A stretch of DNA of 64,000 bases from Paraburkholderia hayleyella (GCF_009455685.1 NZ_QPES01000001.1:558001-622000), one strand, 5' to 3'. Counted from the first letter of the stretch, positions 51,870 to 61,146 are shown. Program-made: numbers and translations. The notes: generated by a model from the sequence alone, not told the origin.

Positions 51870-52102
51870 TGATGCAACCTGGGATGCCACCCCTCTCTGC
51901 ATGAAACCCGTCGGAACTCACCGAAACATGCAACGGCCTGGACGCGTTCGAGGGTCTGCGGATTCATGGGGGAATACCCTCGTCAATCAACGACTTCGCA
52001 AGGTTTTTAACAATCGGGTCTTGTAAATGCAGACTCCATTCGCGCACACTAGCGGCGGTAGATTCAACTGACGGAAAATCCAACTCAGAAGTGGGGCGAG
52101 TG

Positions 52103-52723
52103 ATGCGATCTAAAGAAGATAAGCGCGTCGACGGCGGCCGCCGTACCTGGCTGATTGCGACGTCCGTAGCGGGTGGCATAGGCGGAGTTGCCACTGTTGT
52201 GCCCTTTGTGAGTTCGTTTGCGCCTTCCGAAAAGGCCAAGGCGGCAGGCGCGCCCGTTGAAGTCGATATCAGCAGCCTCAAGCCGGGTGAAATGATGACG
52301 GTTGCATGGCGCGGCAAGCCTGTGTGGATCGTCAACCGTACCGAGCGCATGTTGACCGATGTGCAAAAAGCCGATCCTGAGCTTGCTGATCCACAGTCGC
52401 TGCACCCGTTCTCGATGCCTGAGCCCGACTATTGTAAAAACGAGTTTCGCTCGCGGCCCGATCACAAAAATATCTTCGTCGCCGTAGCTGTCTGCACGCA
52501 TCTGGGTTGTACACCGACACCGCGTTTCCAGGAGGGTCCGCAGAACAATTTGCCTGACAACTGGCCTGGCGGTTTTTTGTGTCCATGCCACGGCTCGACC
52601 TACGATATGGCGGGCCGTGTTTTCAAGGACAAACCTGCGCCGCAAAATCTCGATATTCCGCCTTATATGTTCACGTCAGCCACGCAGCTTGTGATTGGCC
52701 GGGACGAGAAAGGAGACGCGTAA
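52103..52723 (+). CDS. petA: Ubiquinol-cytochrome c reductase Rieske iron-sulfur subunit
   Basis: PetA carries the 2Fe-2S cluster of the cytochrome bc1 complex and passes electrons from ubiquinol to cytochrome c1. The 206-residue protein has a twin-arginine-like start (VDGGRRTWLIATSVAGGIGG) that also anchors it in the membrane, and the cluster motifs CTHLGC and CPCHGS. The ATG at 52103 is preferred over upstream GTG codons because it begins the conserved N-terminus. petB starts directly at the next base. Confidence 0.96.
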   Translation: MRSKEDKRVDGGRRTWLIATSVAGGIGGVATVVPFVSSFAPSEKAKAAGAPVEVDISSLKPGEMMTVAWRGKPVWIVNRTERMLTDVQKADPELADPQSLHPFSMPEPDYCKNEFRSRPDHKNIFVAVAVCTHLGCTPTPRFQEGPQNNLPDNWPGGFLCPCHGSTYDMAGRVFKDKPAPQNLDIPPYMFTSATQLVIGRDEKGDA

Positions 52724-54103
52724 ATGGCGACCGGGCATGATGCAGAAACGACCGGGCTGGTGGGCTGGATTGATCGCCGCTTCCCGCTGACCTCGACGTG
52801 GAAAAAACACGTTTCCGAGTACTACGCGCCGAAAAATTTCAACTTCTGGTACTTCTTCGGCTCGCTGGCCTTGCTGGTGCTGGTCAATCAGATCGTCACT
52901 GGTATTTTTCTTGCGATGAATTACAAGCCCGATGCAACGCTCGCGTTTGCCTCGGTCGAATACATCATGCGCGAGGTGCCGTGGGGCTGGCTGATTCGTT
53001 ATATGCATTCGACCGGCGCATCGATGTTTTTTGTCGTGGTGTATCTGCATATGTTTCGCGGGTTGCTGTACGGCTCGTATCGCAAGCCACGCGAGCTCGT
53101 ATGGATTTTCGGTTGTGCCATCTTCCTGTGCCTGATGGCGGAAGCGTTTTTTGGCTATCTGCTGCCGTGGGGACAGATGTCGTTCTGGGGGGCACAGGTG
53201 ATCGTCAACCTGTTCTCCGCGATACCGTTTATTGGGCCGGACTTGTCACTGTGGATTCGCGGTGATTATGTGGTTTCCGACGTGACCCTGAACCGGTTTT
53301 TCGCGTTTCACGTGATTGCGATTCCGCTGGTGCTGATCGGGCTGGTGGTGGCGCATCTGGTGGCATTGCACGAGGTGGGATCGAACAACCCGGACGGCAT
53401 TGAGATCAAGGAGAAAAAAGACGCCAATGGCGTGCCACTCGATGGCGTTCCATTTCATCCTTACTACTCGGTGCACGATTTCATGGGTGTGAGCGTGTTC
53501 CTGATGATTTTCGCGGCGATTGTGTTCTTCGCGCCGGAAATGGGTGGTTATTTCCTCGAAACCAACAATTTTATTCCTGCCAATCCCCTGCAAACGCCGC
53601 CGGAGATCGCCCCCGTCTGGTACTTCACGGCCTTTTACGCGATGCTGCGTGCCACTACCGATCCATTCAAGATCGTGTTGATGGGCGTGATCCTGGCGCT
53701 GGGCCTGCTGGCGCTGTGGCGCGCGCGGGGCAAATGGCGCGCCGGTTTGCCGTTGCTCGCGGTGCTGGTGGTGCTGGCGATGTATTTCACCGAATCCAAG
53801 TTCTGGGGTGTCGTGGTGTTGGGCAGTGCAGTGGTTTCTCTGTTTTTCCTGCCGTGGCTGGATCGCTCGCCGGTGAAGTCGATTCGCTACCGGCCGTTGT
53901 TTCACAAGGTGTTTTACGGCATTTTTGTGCTGGCGTTTTTGACCCTGGGGTTTCTCGGCACGAAACCGCCATCGCCTGCTTCGACATTGATCTCGCAAAT
54001 CTGCGCACTGATTTATTTCGCATTTTTCCTCGGCATGCCGTTCTGGACGCGGCTTGGCAAGTTCAGGCAGCCGCCTGAGCGAGTCCGGTTCAAGCCTCAC
54101 TAA
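52724..54103 (+). CDS. petB: Cytochrome b subunit of the bc1 complex
   Basis: Cytochrome b holds the two b hemes and both quinone sites. The 459-residue protein has about eight to nine membrane helices, with heme histidines in YMHSTGASMFFVVVYLHMFR and HVIAIPLVLIGLVVAHLVALHEVG, the Qo-site PEWY-like stretch (here APVWYFTAFYAMLRA) and GYLLPWGQMSFWGAQV. It follows petA with no gap and precedes petC by 23 bases. Confidence 0.97.
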   Translation: MATGHDAETTGLVGWIDRRFPLTSTWKKHVSEYYAPKNFNFWYFFGSLALLVLVNQIVTGIFLAMNYKPDATLAFASVEYIMREVPWGWLIRYMHSTGASMFFVVVYLHMFRGLLYGSYRKPRELVWIFGCAIFLCLMAEAFFGYLLPWGQMSFWGAQVIVNLFSAIPFIGPDLSLWIRGDYVVSDVTLNRFFAFHVIAIPLVLIGLVVAHLVALHEVGSNNPDGIEIKEKKDANGVPLDGVPFHPYYSVHDFMGVSVFLMIFAAIVFFAPEMGGYFLETNNFIPANPLQTPPEIAPVWYFTAFYAMLRATTDPFKIVLMGVILALGLLALWRARGKWRAGLPLLAVLVVLAMYFTESKFWGVVVLGSAVVSLFFLPWLDRSPVKSIRYRPLFHKVFYGIFVLAFLTLGFLGTKPPSPASTLISQICALIYFAFFLGMPFWTRLGKFRQPPERVRFKPH

Positions 54104-54126
54104 CCGAGCGCGAGGAGAATACGACA

Positions 54127-54882
54127 ATGAAAAATCTGTTAGCCAAACTTGCGCTCGCGGGTGTTACCGCGCTCGCCTTGCTAGCTGGGCCCGTGTGGTC
54201 GAACGAGAATATTCGGCTCGACCGCGCGCCCAATAACGCGGACAATTTCGTTTCCTTGCAGCGTGGCGCGCAACTCTTTGTCAATTACTGCCTGAATTGC
54301 CATAGCGCAAACCTGATGCGCTATAGCCGGCTGACCGATCTCGACATTTCACCGAGAGAGATCGAGGCCAACTTGTTGTTCACGACGGACAAGGTAGGCA
54401 ACACCATGACGGTCGCTATGCGGCCCGACGATGCGAAAGCCTGGTTTGGCACCGCTCCGCCCGATCTGTCGGTCGAAGCTCGGGCGCGTGGACGCGACTG
54501 GCTGTATACGTATTTGCGCGGTTTTTACCGCGACGATACGCGGCCAACGGGCTGGAACAATCTGGTGTTTGACAATGTGGGCATGCCGCATGTGCTCTGG
54601 CAGCTTCAAGGGCAACGCAGCGCGAAGTTCAAGGATGAAATTGACGAAAAGACCGGGGAAAAAACGCGTGTTTTCGCTGGTTTCGAGCAGGTGACGCCGG
54701 GAATGCTGTCACCGGTAGATTATGATTCGGCTGTGGCTGACCTCGTGTCGTATCTGTCATGGATGTCAGAGCCGACGCAGAAAACCCGCAAGCAGCTTGG
54801 TGTGTGGGTACTGCTGTTTCTTGCCGTTTTGAGTTTTTTCGCCTGGCGGCTGAACGCGGCGTATTGGAAAGATATTAAATAA
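54127..54882 (+). CDS. petC: Cytochrome c1 subunit of the bc1 complex
   Basis: Cytochrome c1 takes electrons from the Rieske protein to soluble cytochrome c. The 251-residue protein has a signal peptide (about 1-25, ending LAGPVWSNE), the heme-binding CLNCHSANLMRYSR, the axial Met region GWNNLVFDNVGMPHVLW and a C-terminal membrane anchor (VWVLLFLAVLSFFAWRLNAAYW). Heme attachment would depend on the CcsB system at the start of the window. Confidence 0.96.
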   Translation: MKNLLAKLALAGVTALALLAGPVWSNENIRLDRAPNNADNFVSLQRGAQLFVNYCLNCHSANLMRYSRLTDLDISPREIEANLLFTTDKVGNTMTVAMRPDDAKAWFGTAPPDLSVEARARGRDWLYTYLRGFYRDDTRPTGWNNLVFDNVGMPHVLWQLQGQRSAKFKDEIDEKTGEKTRVFAGFEQVTPGMLSPVDYDSAVADLVSYLSWMSEPTQKTRKQLGVWVLLFLAVLSFFAWRLNAAYWKDIK

Positions 54883-54883
54883 T

Positions 54884-54901
54884 CACGCCATGACTGGCGT
54901 G
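54884..54901 (+). terminator. Short hairpin just after petC
   Basis: A 7-bp perfect stem (54884-54890 with 54895-54901) and a 4-base loop directly after the petC stop, without a T run. It may protect the petABC mRNA 3' end or reduce read-through into sspA. Confidence 0.35.
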
Positions 54902-54973
54902 GGGCCGGTGCCGGAAAACCTGCTGGATGGGTATTTGGGCGCGGGCCCTTCAGCTTTTTGAGGAAACGTAAAC

Positions 54974-55585
54974 ATGATGGTTTTGTACTCTGGCACAACT
55001 TGCCCATTCTCCCAGCGCTGCCGGCTGGTGTTGTTCGAAAAAGGCATGGATTTCGAGATCCGCGATGTCGATCTGTTCAACAAGCCCGAAGATATCGCCG
55101 TGATGAATCCGTATGGCCAGGTGCCGATTCTGGTTGAGCGTGATCTGATTCTGTATGAATCGAACATTATCAACGAGTACATCGACGAGCGTTTTCCGCA
55201 TCCGCAACTGATGCCAGCAGACCCAGTCCAGCGCGCCCGCGCCCGTCTTTTCCTGCTCAATTTCGAGAAAGAACTGTTTGTGCATGTGGGTACGCTGGAA
55301 AACGAAAAAGGCAAGGCCGCCGAGAAAAATCACGAGAAGGCACGTGTTGCGATACGCGACCGTCTGACGCAGCTTGCTCCTATTTTCCTGAAGAACAAGT
55401 ACATGCTGGGCGAAGAGTTTTCGATGCTGGACGTGGCAATTGCTCCGCTGCTGTGGCGTCTGGATCACTACGGTATCGAGCTGTCGAAAAATGCCGCACC
55501 GCTCATGAAGTACGCTGAGCGTATTTTCAGCCGCCCCGCGTATATCGAAGCGCTGACGCCTTCAGAAAAGGTGATGCGCCGCTGA
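54974..55585 (+). CDS. sspA: Stringent starvation protein A (glutathione S-transferase fold)
   Basis: SspA binds RNA polymerase and alters transcription under starvation and acid stress. The 203-residue protein has a GST fold: thioredoxin-like start MVLYSGTTCPFSQRCRLVLFEKGMDFEIRDVDL, PYGQVPILVERDLILYESNIINEYIDERFPHPQLMP, and a helical C-terminal domain with FSMLDVAIAPLLWRLDHYGIEL. It lies between petC and sspB, the usual order in Betaproteobacteria. Confidence 0.94.
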   Translation: MMVLYSGTTCPFSQRCRLVLFEKGMDFEIRDVDLFNKPEDIAVMNPYGQVPILVERDLILYESNIINEYIDERFPHPQLMPADPVQRARARLFLLNFEKELFVHVGTLENEKGKAAEKNHEKARVAIRDRLTQLAPIFLKNKYMLGEEFSMLDVAIAPLLWRLDHYGIELSKNAAPLMKYAERIFSRPAYIEALTPSEKVMRR

Positions 55586-55686
55586 ATTCCGGTGCGGGTC
55601 ATCTGAAAGAAGCAGGCTGGAGAGAGCGCACGCAAGCCGCACCGGGCGTGCGCAGCCTGGCTTAAGGATCGTGAATGGGATCGTTA

Positions 55687-56205
55687 ATGCAAGAGATTTC
55701 TACGAAACCTTATCTGTTACGCGCACTGTATGAATGGTGTACGGATAATGGTTACACGCCGCATCTGGCGGTTCGTGTCGATAATATGACGCGGGTGCCA
55801 CGGCAGTTTGTGCGCGACAACGAGATTGTGCTGAACATCAGTTTCGAAGCCACGAGCCAGTTGAAGATTGGCAACGAGCTGGTCGAGTTCACTGCCCGTT
55901 TTTCCGGGAAGGCGCACAAGATCGAGGTTCCCGTCGCCAACGTGCTGGCGATCTATGCTCGGGAAAATGGTCAAGGAATGGCCTTTCCCGTTGAAACGAC
56001 CGATTCCACCGCGAGTCACGAGGCCACTCCCGAGCCGGGCCGGCTCTCTGCTGTCAGCGACACGGCGCTGGTTCAGGACAGTGCGCTGGATGGAGAGCAC
56101 GCGGACGTTTCGGCTGACACAGACGCCCACTCATCCCCGGATGGGGATAGCGGAGGCAATGGAACAAAAAGCGGTGCAAGAGGGCATCTTAAAGTCGTGA
56201 AGTAG
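55687..56205 (+). CDS. sspB: ClpXP protease adaptor SspB
   Basis: SspB tethers ssrA-tagged proteins to ClpXP for degradation. The 172-residue protein has the substrate-binding domain (about 1-105; STKPYLLRALYEWCTDNGYTPH, VDNMTRVPRQFVRDNEIVLNIS, FSGKAHKIEVPVANVLAIYARENGQGM), a long disordered acidic linker and the C-terminal ClpX-binding motif RGHLKVVK. An ATG four codons upstream is also possible; MQEISTKPYL is the usual start. It follows sspA. Confidence 0.94.
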   Translation: MQEISTKPYLLRALYEWCTDNGYTPHLAVRVDNMTRVPRQFVRDNEIVLNISFEATSQLKIGNELVEFTARFSGKAHKIEVPVANVLAIYARENGQGMAFPVETTDSTASHEATPEPGRLSAVSDTALVQDSALDGEHADVSADTDAHSSPDGDSGGNGTKSGARGHLKVVK

Positions 56206-56224
56206 TGTTATAATTCCGCTCCTT

Positions 56225-56300
56225 GCCCCCTTAGCTCATTTGGTAGAGCACTTGACTTGTAATCATGAGGTGGTCTGTTCGAATCAGACAGGGGGCACCA
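56225..56300 (+). tRNA. tRNA-Thr (anticodon TGT)
   Basis: A 76-base tRNA with encoded CCA. The acceptor stem is GCCCCCT with AGGGGGC, the D stem GCTC/GAGC, the anticodon loop CTTGTAA with TGT at 34-36, and the T arm has GTTCGAATC. One T-T mismatch appears in the anticodon stem as I pair it. TGT reads ACA and other ACN threonine codons. A perfect 16-bp inverted repeat follows at once. Confidence 0.95.
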
Positions 56301-56306
56301 AACTAA

Positions 56307-56343
56307 TCAGGGCGGTTACGCGGCACTCGCGTAACCGCCCTGA
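56307..56343 (+). terminator. Perfect 16-bp inverted repeat after tRNA-Thr
   Basis: The arms 56307-56322 and 56328-56343 pair without mismatch around a 5-base loop, seven bases past the tRNA. Only a short T stretch (ATTT) follows. It probably ends the tRNA transcript. Confidence 0.7.
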
Positions 56344-56372
56344 TGCATTTCAGCCGCCGCTCGCCCCGCAGC

Positions 56373-56378
56373 TATAAT
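56373..56378 (+). promoter_or_regulatory. Perfect -10 hexamer close to the UbiH-family start
   Basis: TATAAT lies 6 bases before the ATG at 56385. A start at the usual distance would fall on or next to this ATG, which implies a leaderless transcript or a different true start. Confidence 0.35.
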
Positions 56379-56384
56379 GCGCGG

Positions 56385-57557
56385 ATGACTGCACCCCATA
56401 AAACTTTCAATGTTGTCGTGGTTGGCGGCGGGCTTGTTGGCAAAGCCACCGCACTGGCACTTGCTCAAAGCGGCCTGCGTGTCGCGCTGCTCGCTCAGGC
56501 GAGTGCGCCGCTGCCTCCTGACGCCGTATTCGATAGCCGGATCTACGCGTTCTCCGCGAGCTCACAGGCGCTGTTGGAACGATTACGTGTCTGGCAGGCG
56601 CTCGATATGTCGCGTCTTGGGCCCGTCTACGATATGCGTGTGTATGGCGATGCCCATGCTGAACTTCATTTTTCTGCTTTCCAGGCCGCTGTGCCGCAAC
56701 TGGCATGGATCGCCGAATCGTCTCATATCGAACGTTCGCTGGATGCCGCGCTGCGTTTTCAGCCCAATGTGAGCGGGTTCGAGACACGGGCGCAAAGCCT
56801 CGACATCACCTCTGCTGTGGCAACCGTCGGTCTGGCAAATGGCCAGGCGCTAGAAGCCGATCTGGTGATTGGCGCGGATGGGGCGCATTCGTGGGTGCGC
56901 GGCCAGATGGGCGCAACGCTTAAGCGGCGCGACTATCGTCAAACCGGGGTCGTGGCCAATTTCAAGGCTGAGCGGGCGCATGGCGAAACGGCCTGGCAAT
57001 GGTTCGCGGGCGGCGAGATCATCGCGTTGCTGCCGCTGCCGGATAACCATGTGTCGCTGGTCTGGTCGGCACGCACCGAACATGCCCAGGAATTGCTCGC
57101 CCTCGATAACGCACAGCTTGCGGCCGAAGTTGAACGCGTCACGCATGCCACGCTGGGTGCGCTCGAATGCGTTACGCCAGCCCAAGGGTTTCCGCTCGCA
57201 TTGCAAACGGTTGACCGCCTGATCGCACCCCGTATTGCCCTGGTTGGCGATGCGGCGCATCTGATTCATCCGCTAGCGGGCCAGGGGATGAACCTGGGTT
57301 TGCGCGACGTTGCTGCGCTGGCCGACGTGATCGGGCGCAAGGAAGCCTTCCGTGACTTGGGTGACACGGTGCTGTTGCGCCGTTATGAGCGTTCGCGCCG
57401 CGAAGACATCCGTGCTTTGATGCTGGCCACCGATGGCTTGCAAAAACTCTTTGCTGTTCCTGGGCCGTTAGCCCGGGCGGTACGCAATACGGGGATGGCG
57501 CTGGTGGGCGGGCAACCGTTCCTCAAACGCTGGCTTGTGTCAGCCGCGCTGGGTTAA
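56385..57557 (+). CDS. UbiH/UbiF/VisC family FAD-dependent hydroxylase
   Basis: A 390-residue flavin monooxygenase of the group that hydroxylates the ubiquinone ring. It has the N-terminal FAD fold FNVVVVGGGLVGKATALALAQSGLRVALL, the DG motif LVIGADGAHSWVRGQMG and the second FAD motif IALVGDAAHLIHPLAGQGMNLGLRDV. Which ring position it acts on (UbiH, UbiF, UbiI or UbiM type) cannot be told by eye. The ATG at 56385 begins the fold; the frame is open 14 codons further into the tRNA terminator hairpin, which I reject. dsbC follows. Confidence 0.9.
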   Translation: MTAPHKTFNVVVVGGGLVGKATALALAQSGLRVALLAQASAPLPPDAVFDSRIYAFSASSQALLERLRVWQALDMSRLGPVYDMRVYGDAHAELHFSAFQAAVPQLAWIAESSHIERSLDAALRFQPNVSGFETRAQSLDITSAVATVGLANGQALEADLVIGADGAHSWVRGQMGATLKRRDYRQTGVVANFKAERAHGETAWQWFAGGEIIALLPLPDNHVSLVWSARTEHAQELLALDNAQLAAEVERVTHATLGALECVTPAQGFPLALQTVDRLIAPRIALVGDAAHLIHPLAGQGMNLGLRDVAALADVIGRKEAFRDLGDTVLLRRYERSRREDIRALMLATDGLQKLFAVPGPLARAVRNTGMALVGGQPFLKRWLVSAALG

Positions 57558-57634
57558 TGCGCTTGTGCCAGCCTGGCCAGACTGTCCCGTTTTCCACGCC
57601 ACATGCATTTGACTGAAACAGGAATTGAATACCC

Positions 57635-58363
57635 ATGATTAAAGCTATCCGTATCGTCGCGCTTGCCGTGGCCGTTGCTACGATCACGCTGGGATGTACC
57701 GCACACGCTGATCAAACCACCGACAAGCTCAAAACGACGCTGCAAGCCCGGCTGGGTGACGTCAGCATCAAGAGCGTGGTGAAATCGCCGATTTCAGGGC
57801 TGTATGAAGTGAATCTCGGCACGCAGATTGTGTATAGCGATGCCAAGGGCGATTACATCGTGCTGGGCGATATCGTCGACGCTAAAACCCGAAAAAATCT
57901 GACCGAAGCGCGTTTGGCCGATGTGAACCGGATCGACTTTGCGAGCTTGCCTTTTGCGAACGCCATCAAGGTGGTTCATGGCGATGGCAGCCGTAAGATC
58001 GCTGTCTTTTCCGACCCTAACTGTCCGTACTGCAAGCAGCTTGAAACGACGCTCAAGGCGGTCAATAACGTGACGGTTTATACCTTCCTGTATCCGGTGC
58101 TGTCGCCGGATTCAACGGCAAAATCCAAATCGATCTGGTGTTCCACCGACCGCGCGAAAGCATGGACCAGCTGGATGCTGGATCACAGCGCGCCGACGGC
58201 AGCCGGCACTTGTGATACCGCGGCCATCACCAGCAATCTGACGCTCGGCCAGGCGATGAACGTGACAGGCACGCCGACGGTATTTCTGGCGGATGGCCGC
58301 CGCCTGCCAGGCTCGGTACCGGCAGACCGTCTGACCAAAGAACTGGCCGCAGTGAGCCAGTAA
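57635..58363 (+). CDS. dsbC: Periplasmic disulfide isomerase DsbC/DsbG-like
   Basis: DsbC reshuffles wrong disulfides in periplasmic proteins and is kept reduced by DsbD. The 242-residue protein has a signal peptide (about 1-25, cleaved after TAHA), an N-terminal dimerisation domain (about 28-90, IKSVVKSPISGLYEVNLGTQIVY), a linker helix and a thioredoxin domain with CPYC in FSDPNCPYCKQLE, a structural Cys pair (WCSTDRAKAW and GTCDT) and the cis-Pro in VTGTPTVFLADGRRLPG. A Cys near the signal end (LGC) does not fit a lipobox well. Confidence 0.93.
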   Translation: MIKAIRIVALAVAVATITLGCTAHADQTTDKLKTTLQARLGDVSIKSVVKSPISGLYEVNLGTQIVYSDAKGDYIVLGDIVDAKTRKNLTEARLADVNRIDFASLPFANAIKVVHGDGSRKIAVFSDPNCPYCKQLETTLKAVNNVTVYTFLYPVLSPDSTAKSKSIWCSTDRAKAWTSWMLDHSAPTAAGTCDTAAITSNLTLGQAMNVTGTPTVFLADGRRLPGSVPADRLTKELAAVSQ

Positions 58364-58472
58364 CAGGCCTGGGCGGTTGTATCGGGTGTGCGCGGCTGAA
58401 GTCGCCGGCATCCCTGATGCCACTTAAGCCGCCCAGTCTCCGCGCTGCTGCGCATGTTCTCCGCTTTGCACG

Positions 58473-60263
58473 ATGACGCCCATCCACTACACGATCGTTC
58501 CGCAGCAGCCTTCAGCACATCTATTCGAAGTCACGTTGACCGTCACGGATCCTGATCCTGAGGGACAGCGTTTTATGCTACCGGTCTGGATTCCAGGCAG
58601 CTACATGGTGCGCGAGTTCGCCCGCAACATCGTGACGTTGCGGGCTTTCAACGAGGCCGGCCGCAAGGTCGCCATAGCGAAGACCGACAAGCACACCTGG
58701 CAGGCCAGGCCCGTCAAGGGCGCGTTGACGTTGCGTTACGAAGTGTATGCGTGGGATCTGTCGGTGCGGGCCGCGCATCTGGACGACACCATAGGGTTTT
58801 TCAACGGCTCGAGCGTGTTTTTGCTGGCGCTCGGGCGTGAGGCGGCGGCCTGTGTCGTCGATATCCGCAAGCCCGCGGGCACGGGCTACCGGAACTGGCG
58901 GGTGGCGACGGCCTTGCCCGAGGCGCGAGGGACAAAGCGCCACGGCTTTGGTGAGTACCACGCGCCCAACTACGATGCGCTGATCGATCATCCGGTTACG
59001 CTGGGCGAGTTTGTCCTGGATACCTTCGATGCCCATGGTGTGCCGCATGATCTGGTGATCTCCGGCAAGGTCGTGGGGTTGGACCTCAAGCGCCTTGGCG
59101 CGGATCTGAAGCGCGTCTGCGAAGCGCAAATTGCGCTCTTTGAGCCGAAATCGAAAAAAGCGCCCTTCGAGCGCTATGTCTTTATGACGCTCGCAGTCAG
59201 CGAGGGCTATGGCGGGCTCGAGCATCGCGCTTCAACGGCCTTGATCTGCAATCGCGCGGATTTGCCTCAACTGGGCCGCGCGGAACAAACCGAGGGTTAT
59301 CGCACTTATCTCGGGCTTTGCAGCCACGAGTATTTCCATACGTGGAACGTCAAGCGTATCAAGCCCGCTGTCTTTGCGCCCTACGACCTCGCGCAAGAGA
59401 ACTACACTTCGCTGCTCTGGCTGTTTGAGGGCTTCACGTCGTATTACGACGATCTGATGCTAGTGCGCAGCGGGCTCATGACCCAGGAAGATTATTTTGC
59501 TTCGCTCGGCAAGGTGATGGCTGGCGTGCTGCGAGGCAGCGGACGTTTGCGGCAGAGCGTCGCCGAGAGTTCGTTCGATGCGTGGATCAAGTATTACCGC
59601 CAGGATGAGAACGCGGCGAATGCGATTGTCAGCTATTACACAAAGGGCTCGCTGGTAGCGTTGGCGCTGGATTTGACGATCCGTGCCCAGACGGGTAGCC
59701 GCAAGTCGCTCGATGATGTGATGCGGTTGCTGTGGCAGCGTTTCGGCCGTGGTTTTTACCGCACCCATTCAATGGGTATCGAAGAAGCGGACATCGCCCC
59801 CCTGTTTTTCGAAGCGACGGGCATCGATCTGGCCCCCGTGCTAGCCGAGGCGGTTCATGGCACACGGGACTTGCCGCTGGCGGCGCTGTTGGCGCCATTT
59901 GGGATCACGCTTGCCGCTGAGTCCGACAAAAATGGCAAGCCTTCGCTTGGCGTGCGCGTGCGCGGTGGCGCGGAGAGTACGCTGGCCGTGGTTCACGAAG
60001 GCAGCGCTGCGCAAAAAGCGGGGCTATCGGCAGGCGATGTGCTTGTCGCGCTGGATGGCTTGCGGGTGACCGGCACGAATCTCGATGCGCTGCTGACGCG
60101 CTATCTGCCCGGCGCGAAGGTGGAGATCCATGCCTTTCGCCGTGACGAGCTGCGCGTGACCCAGGCGCGGCTCGATGCCCCCGACGTGACGTGCTACACC
60201 CTCACCGTGACGAACCAGCAGGCCACATCGCGTCGTGCGCGTCAGCGCTGGTTAAGCAGATAA
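58473..60263 (+). CDS. M61 family metallopeptidase with PDZ domain
   Basis: A 596-residue glycyl-aminopeptidase-like enzyme of family M61. The N-terminal beta domain (about 1-170) has PVWIPGSYMVREFARNI; the thermolysin-like domain has the Zn site HEYFHTWNVKRIKP and the third ligand in LWLFEGFTSYYDDLM; a PDZ domain lies at about 490-570 (VHEGSAAQKAGLSAGDVLVALDG). No signal peptide is seen, so it may be cytoplasmic. The tail is Arg-rich. Physiological substrates are unknown. Confidence 0.93.
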   Translation: MTPIHYTIVPQQPSAHLFEVTLTVTDPDPEGQRFMLPVWIPGSYMVREFARNIVTLRAFNEAGRKVAIAKTDKHTWQARPVKGALTLRYEVYAWDLSVRAAHLDDTIGFFNGSSVFLLALGREAAACVVDIRKPAGTGYRNWRVATALPEARGTKRHGFGEYHAPNYDALIDHPVTLGEFVLDTFDAHGVPHDLVISGKVVGLDLKRLGADLKRVCEAQIALFEPKSKKAPFERYVFMTLAVSEGYGGLEHRASTALICNRADLPQLGRAEQTEGYRTYLGLCSHEYFHTWNVKRIKPAVFAPYDLAQENYTSLLWLFEGFTSYYDDLMLVRSGLMTQEDYFASLGKVMAGVLRGSGRLRQSVAESSFDAWIKYYRQDENAANAIVSYYTKGSLVALALDLTIRAQTGSRKSLDDVMRLLWQRFGRGFYRTHSMGIEEADIAPLFFEATGIDLAPVLAEAVHGTRDLPLAALLAPFGITLAAESDKNGKPSLGVRVRGGAESTLAVVHEGSAAQKAGLSAGDVLVALDGLRVTGTNLDALLTRYLPGAKVEIHAFRRDELRVTQARLDAPDVTCYTLTVTNQQATSRRARQRWLSR

Positions 60264-60444
60264 GAGCAGTTAAACAGCGCGTTGTTTTTCTCATTTGAAA
60301 TGCGCTAATCAGGTCAAAACAGGCGTTCATTGTTCTATCGCTGCAACAATGCATCGTCGCCGAGGCGCTTTTTCAATTCAGGGGAAATCCACACAATGGT
60401 GCCATTCGCGCTCGAAGCGCGTCCTTAATGGAGTGGCGTCAACC

Positions 60445-61044
60445 ATGACAACGATTTTGCAGATCAATTCAGCCGCGCGTTCACAAGGCGCGCAATCTAC
60501 CTTGCTTGCCAATGAACTGACAGCGAAGCTGCAACAAGCCACGCCAGGCGCGCATGTGGTGACCCGCAATTTACTGACCGACGCGTTACCTCATCTTGAT
60601 GACACGATTCTCGGTGCATTTTTTACCCCCGCCGGGCAACGCACGGCAGAACAGCAAGCCATTGCTGATCGGAGCGAGATGCTGATCGCCGAACTGATGG
60701 CCGCTGACATCATCGTGATTGGGGCACCGTTGTATAACTTTGGCGTGTCGTCGCAGCTCAAGACGTATTTCGATTTCATCGCTCGCGCGGGCATCACGTT
60801 TCGCTATGGCGCAGCGGGTGCTGAAGGTCTCGTGACAGGCAAGAAGGTGTATGTGGTGTCGGCGCGCGGCGGCAAGTATCTCGGGACTCCCGGCGATAGC
60901 CAGACGCCTTTCCTGACGACATTCCTCGGCTTCCTTGGGATGAGCGATGTGAGCTTTATCTATGCGGAAGGGCTCAACATGGGGCCGGAGTTGGCAGATG
61001 CTGCATTCGCCGGTGCGCGTCAGGCGATTGCACTGGCTGCCTGA
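60445..61044 (+). CDS. azoR: FMN-dependent NADH-azoreductase AzoR
   Basis: AzoR reduces azo dyes and quinones and is thought to guard against thiol and quinone stress. The 199-residue flavodoxin-like protein has the FMN phosphate site SAARSQGAQSTLLANEL, the isoalloxazine loop IGAPLYNFGVSSQLKTYFDFIARAGITFRY and SARGGKYLGTPGDSQTPFL. ATG 60445 has TGGAG upstream; the frame extends 50 codons before it without similarity. A strong bidirectional terminator follows. Confidence 0.95.
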   Translation: MTTILQINSAARSQGAQSTLLANELTAKLQQATPGAHVVTRNLLTDALPHLDDTILGAFFTPAGQRTAEQQAIADRSEMLIAELMAADIIVIGAPLYNFGVSSQLKTYFDFIARAGITFRYGAAGAEGLVTGKKVYVVSARGGKYLGTPGDSQTPFLTTFLGFLGMSDVSFIYAEGLNMGPELADAAFAGARQAIALAA

Positions 61045-61060
61045 TCCAGGCTTGCCGCCT

Positions 61061-61104
61061 AAAAAACCCCAAAAACGAATGCTTTTCGTTTTTGGGGTTT
61101 TTTA
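61061..61104. terminator. Bidirectional terminator between azoR and ung
   Basis: A 19-bp perfect stem (61061-61079 with 61085-61103) including A and T runs at both ends and a 5-base loop. It serves the convergent azoR and ung genes. Confidence 0.93.
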
Positions 61105-61146
61105 TACGTGCCATGCGGATTCAATGCGATGAGCGCTGAACACCGT

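Noticed and set aside
57635..57715. DsbC considered as a lipoprotein because of a Cys near the signal end
   Set aside because: The residues before Cys (ITLGC) do not fit a good lipobox, and AHA gives a normal signal peptidase I site.
61061..61104. Long A/T-flanked palindrome considered as a transposon end
   Set aside because: It sits between convergent genes and has the exact form of a bidirectional terminator.
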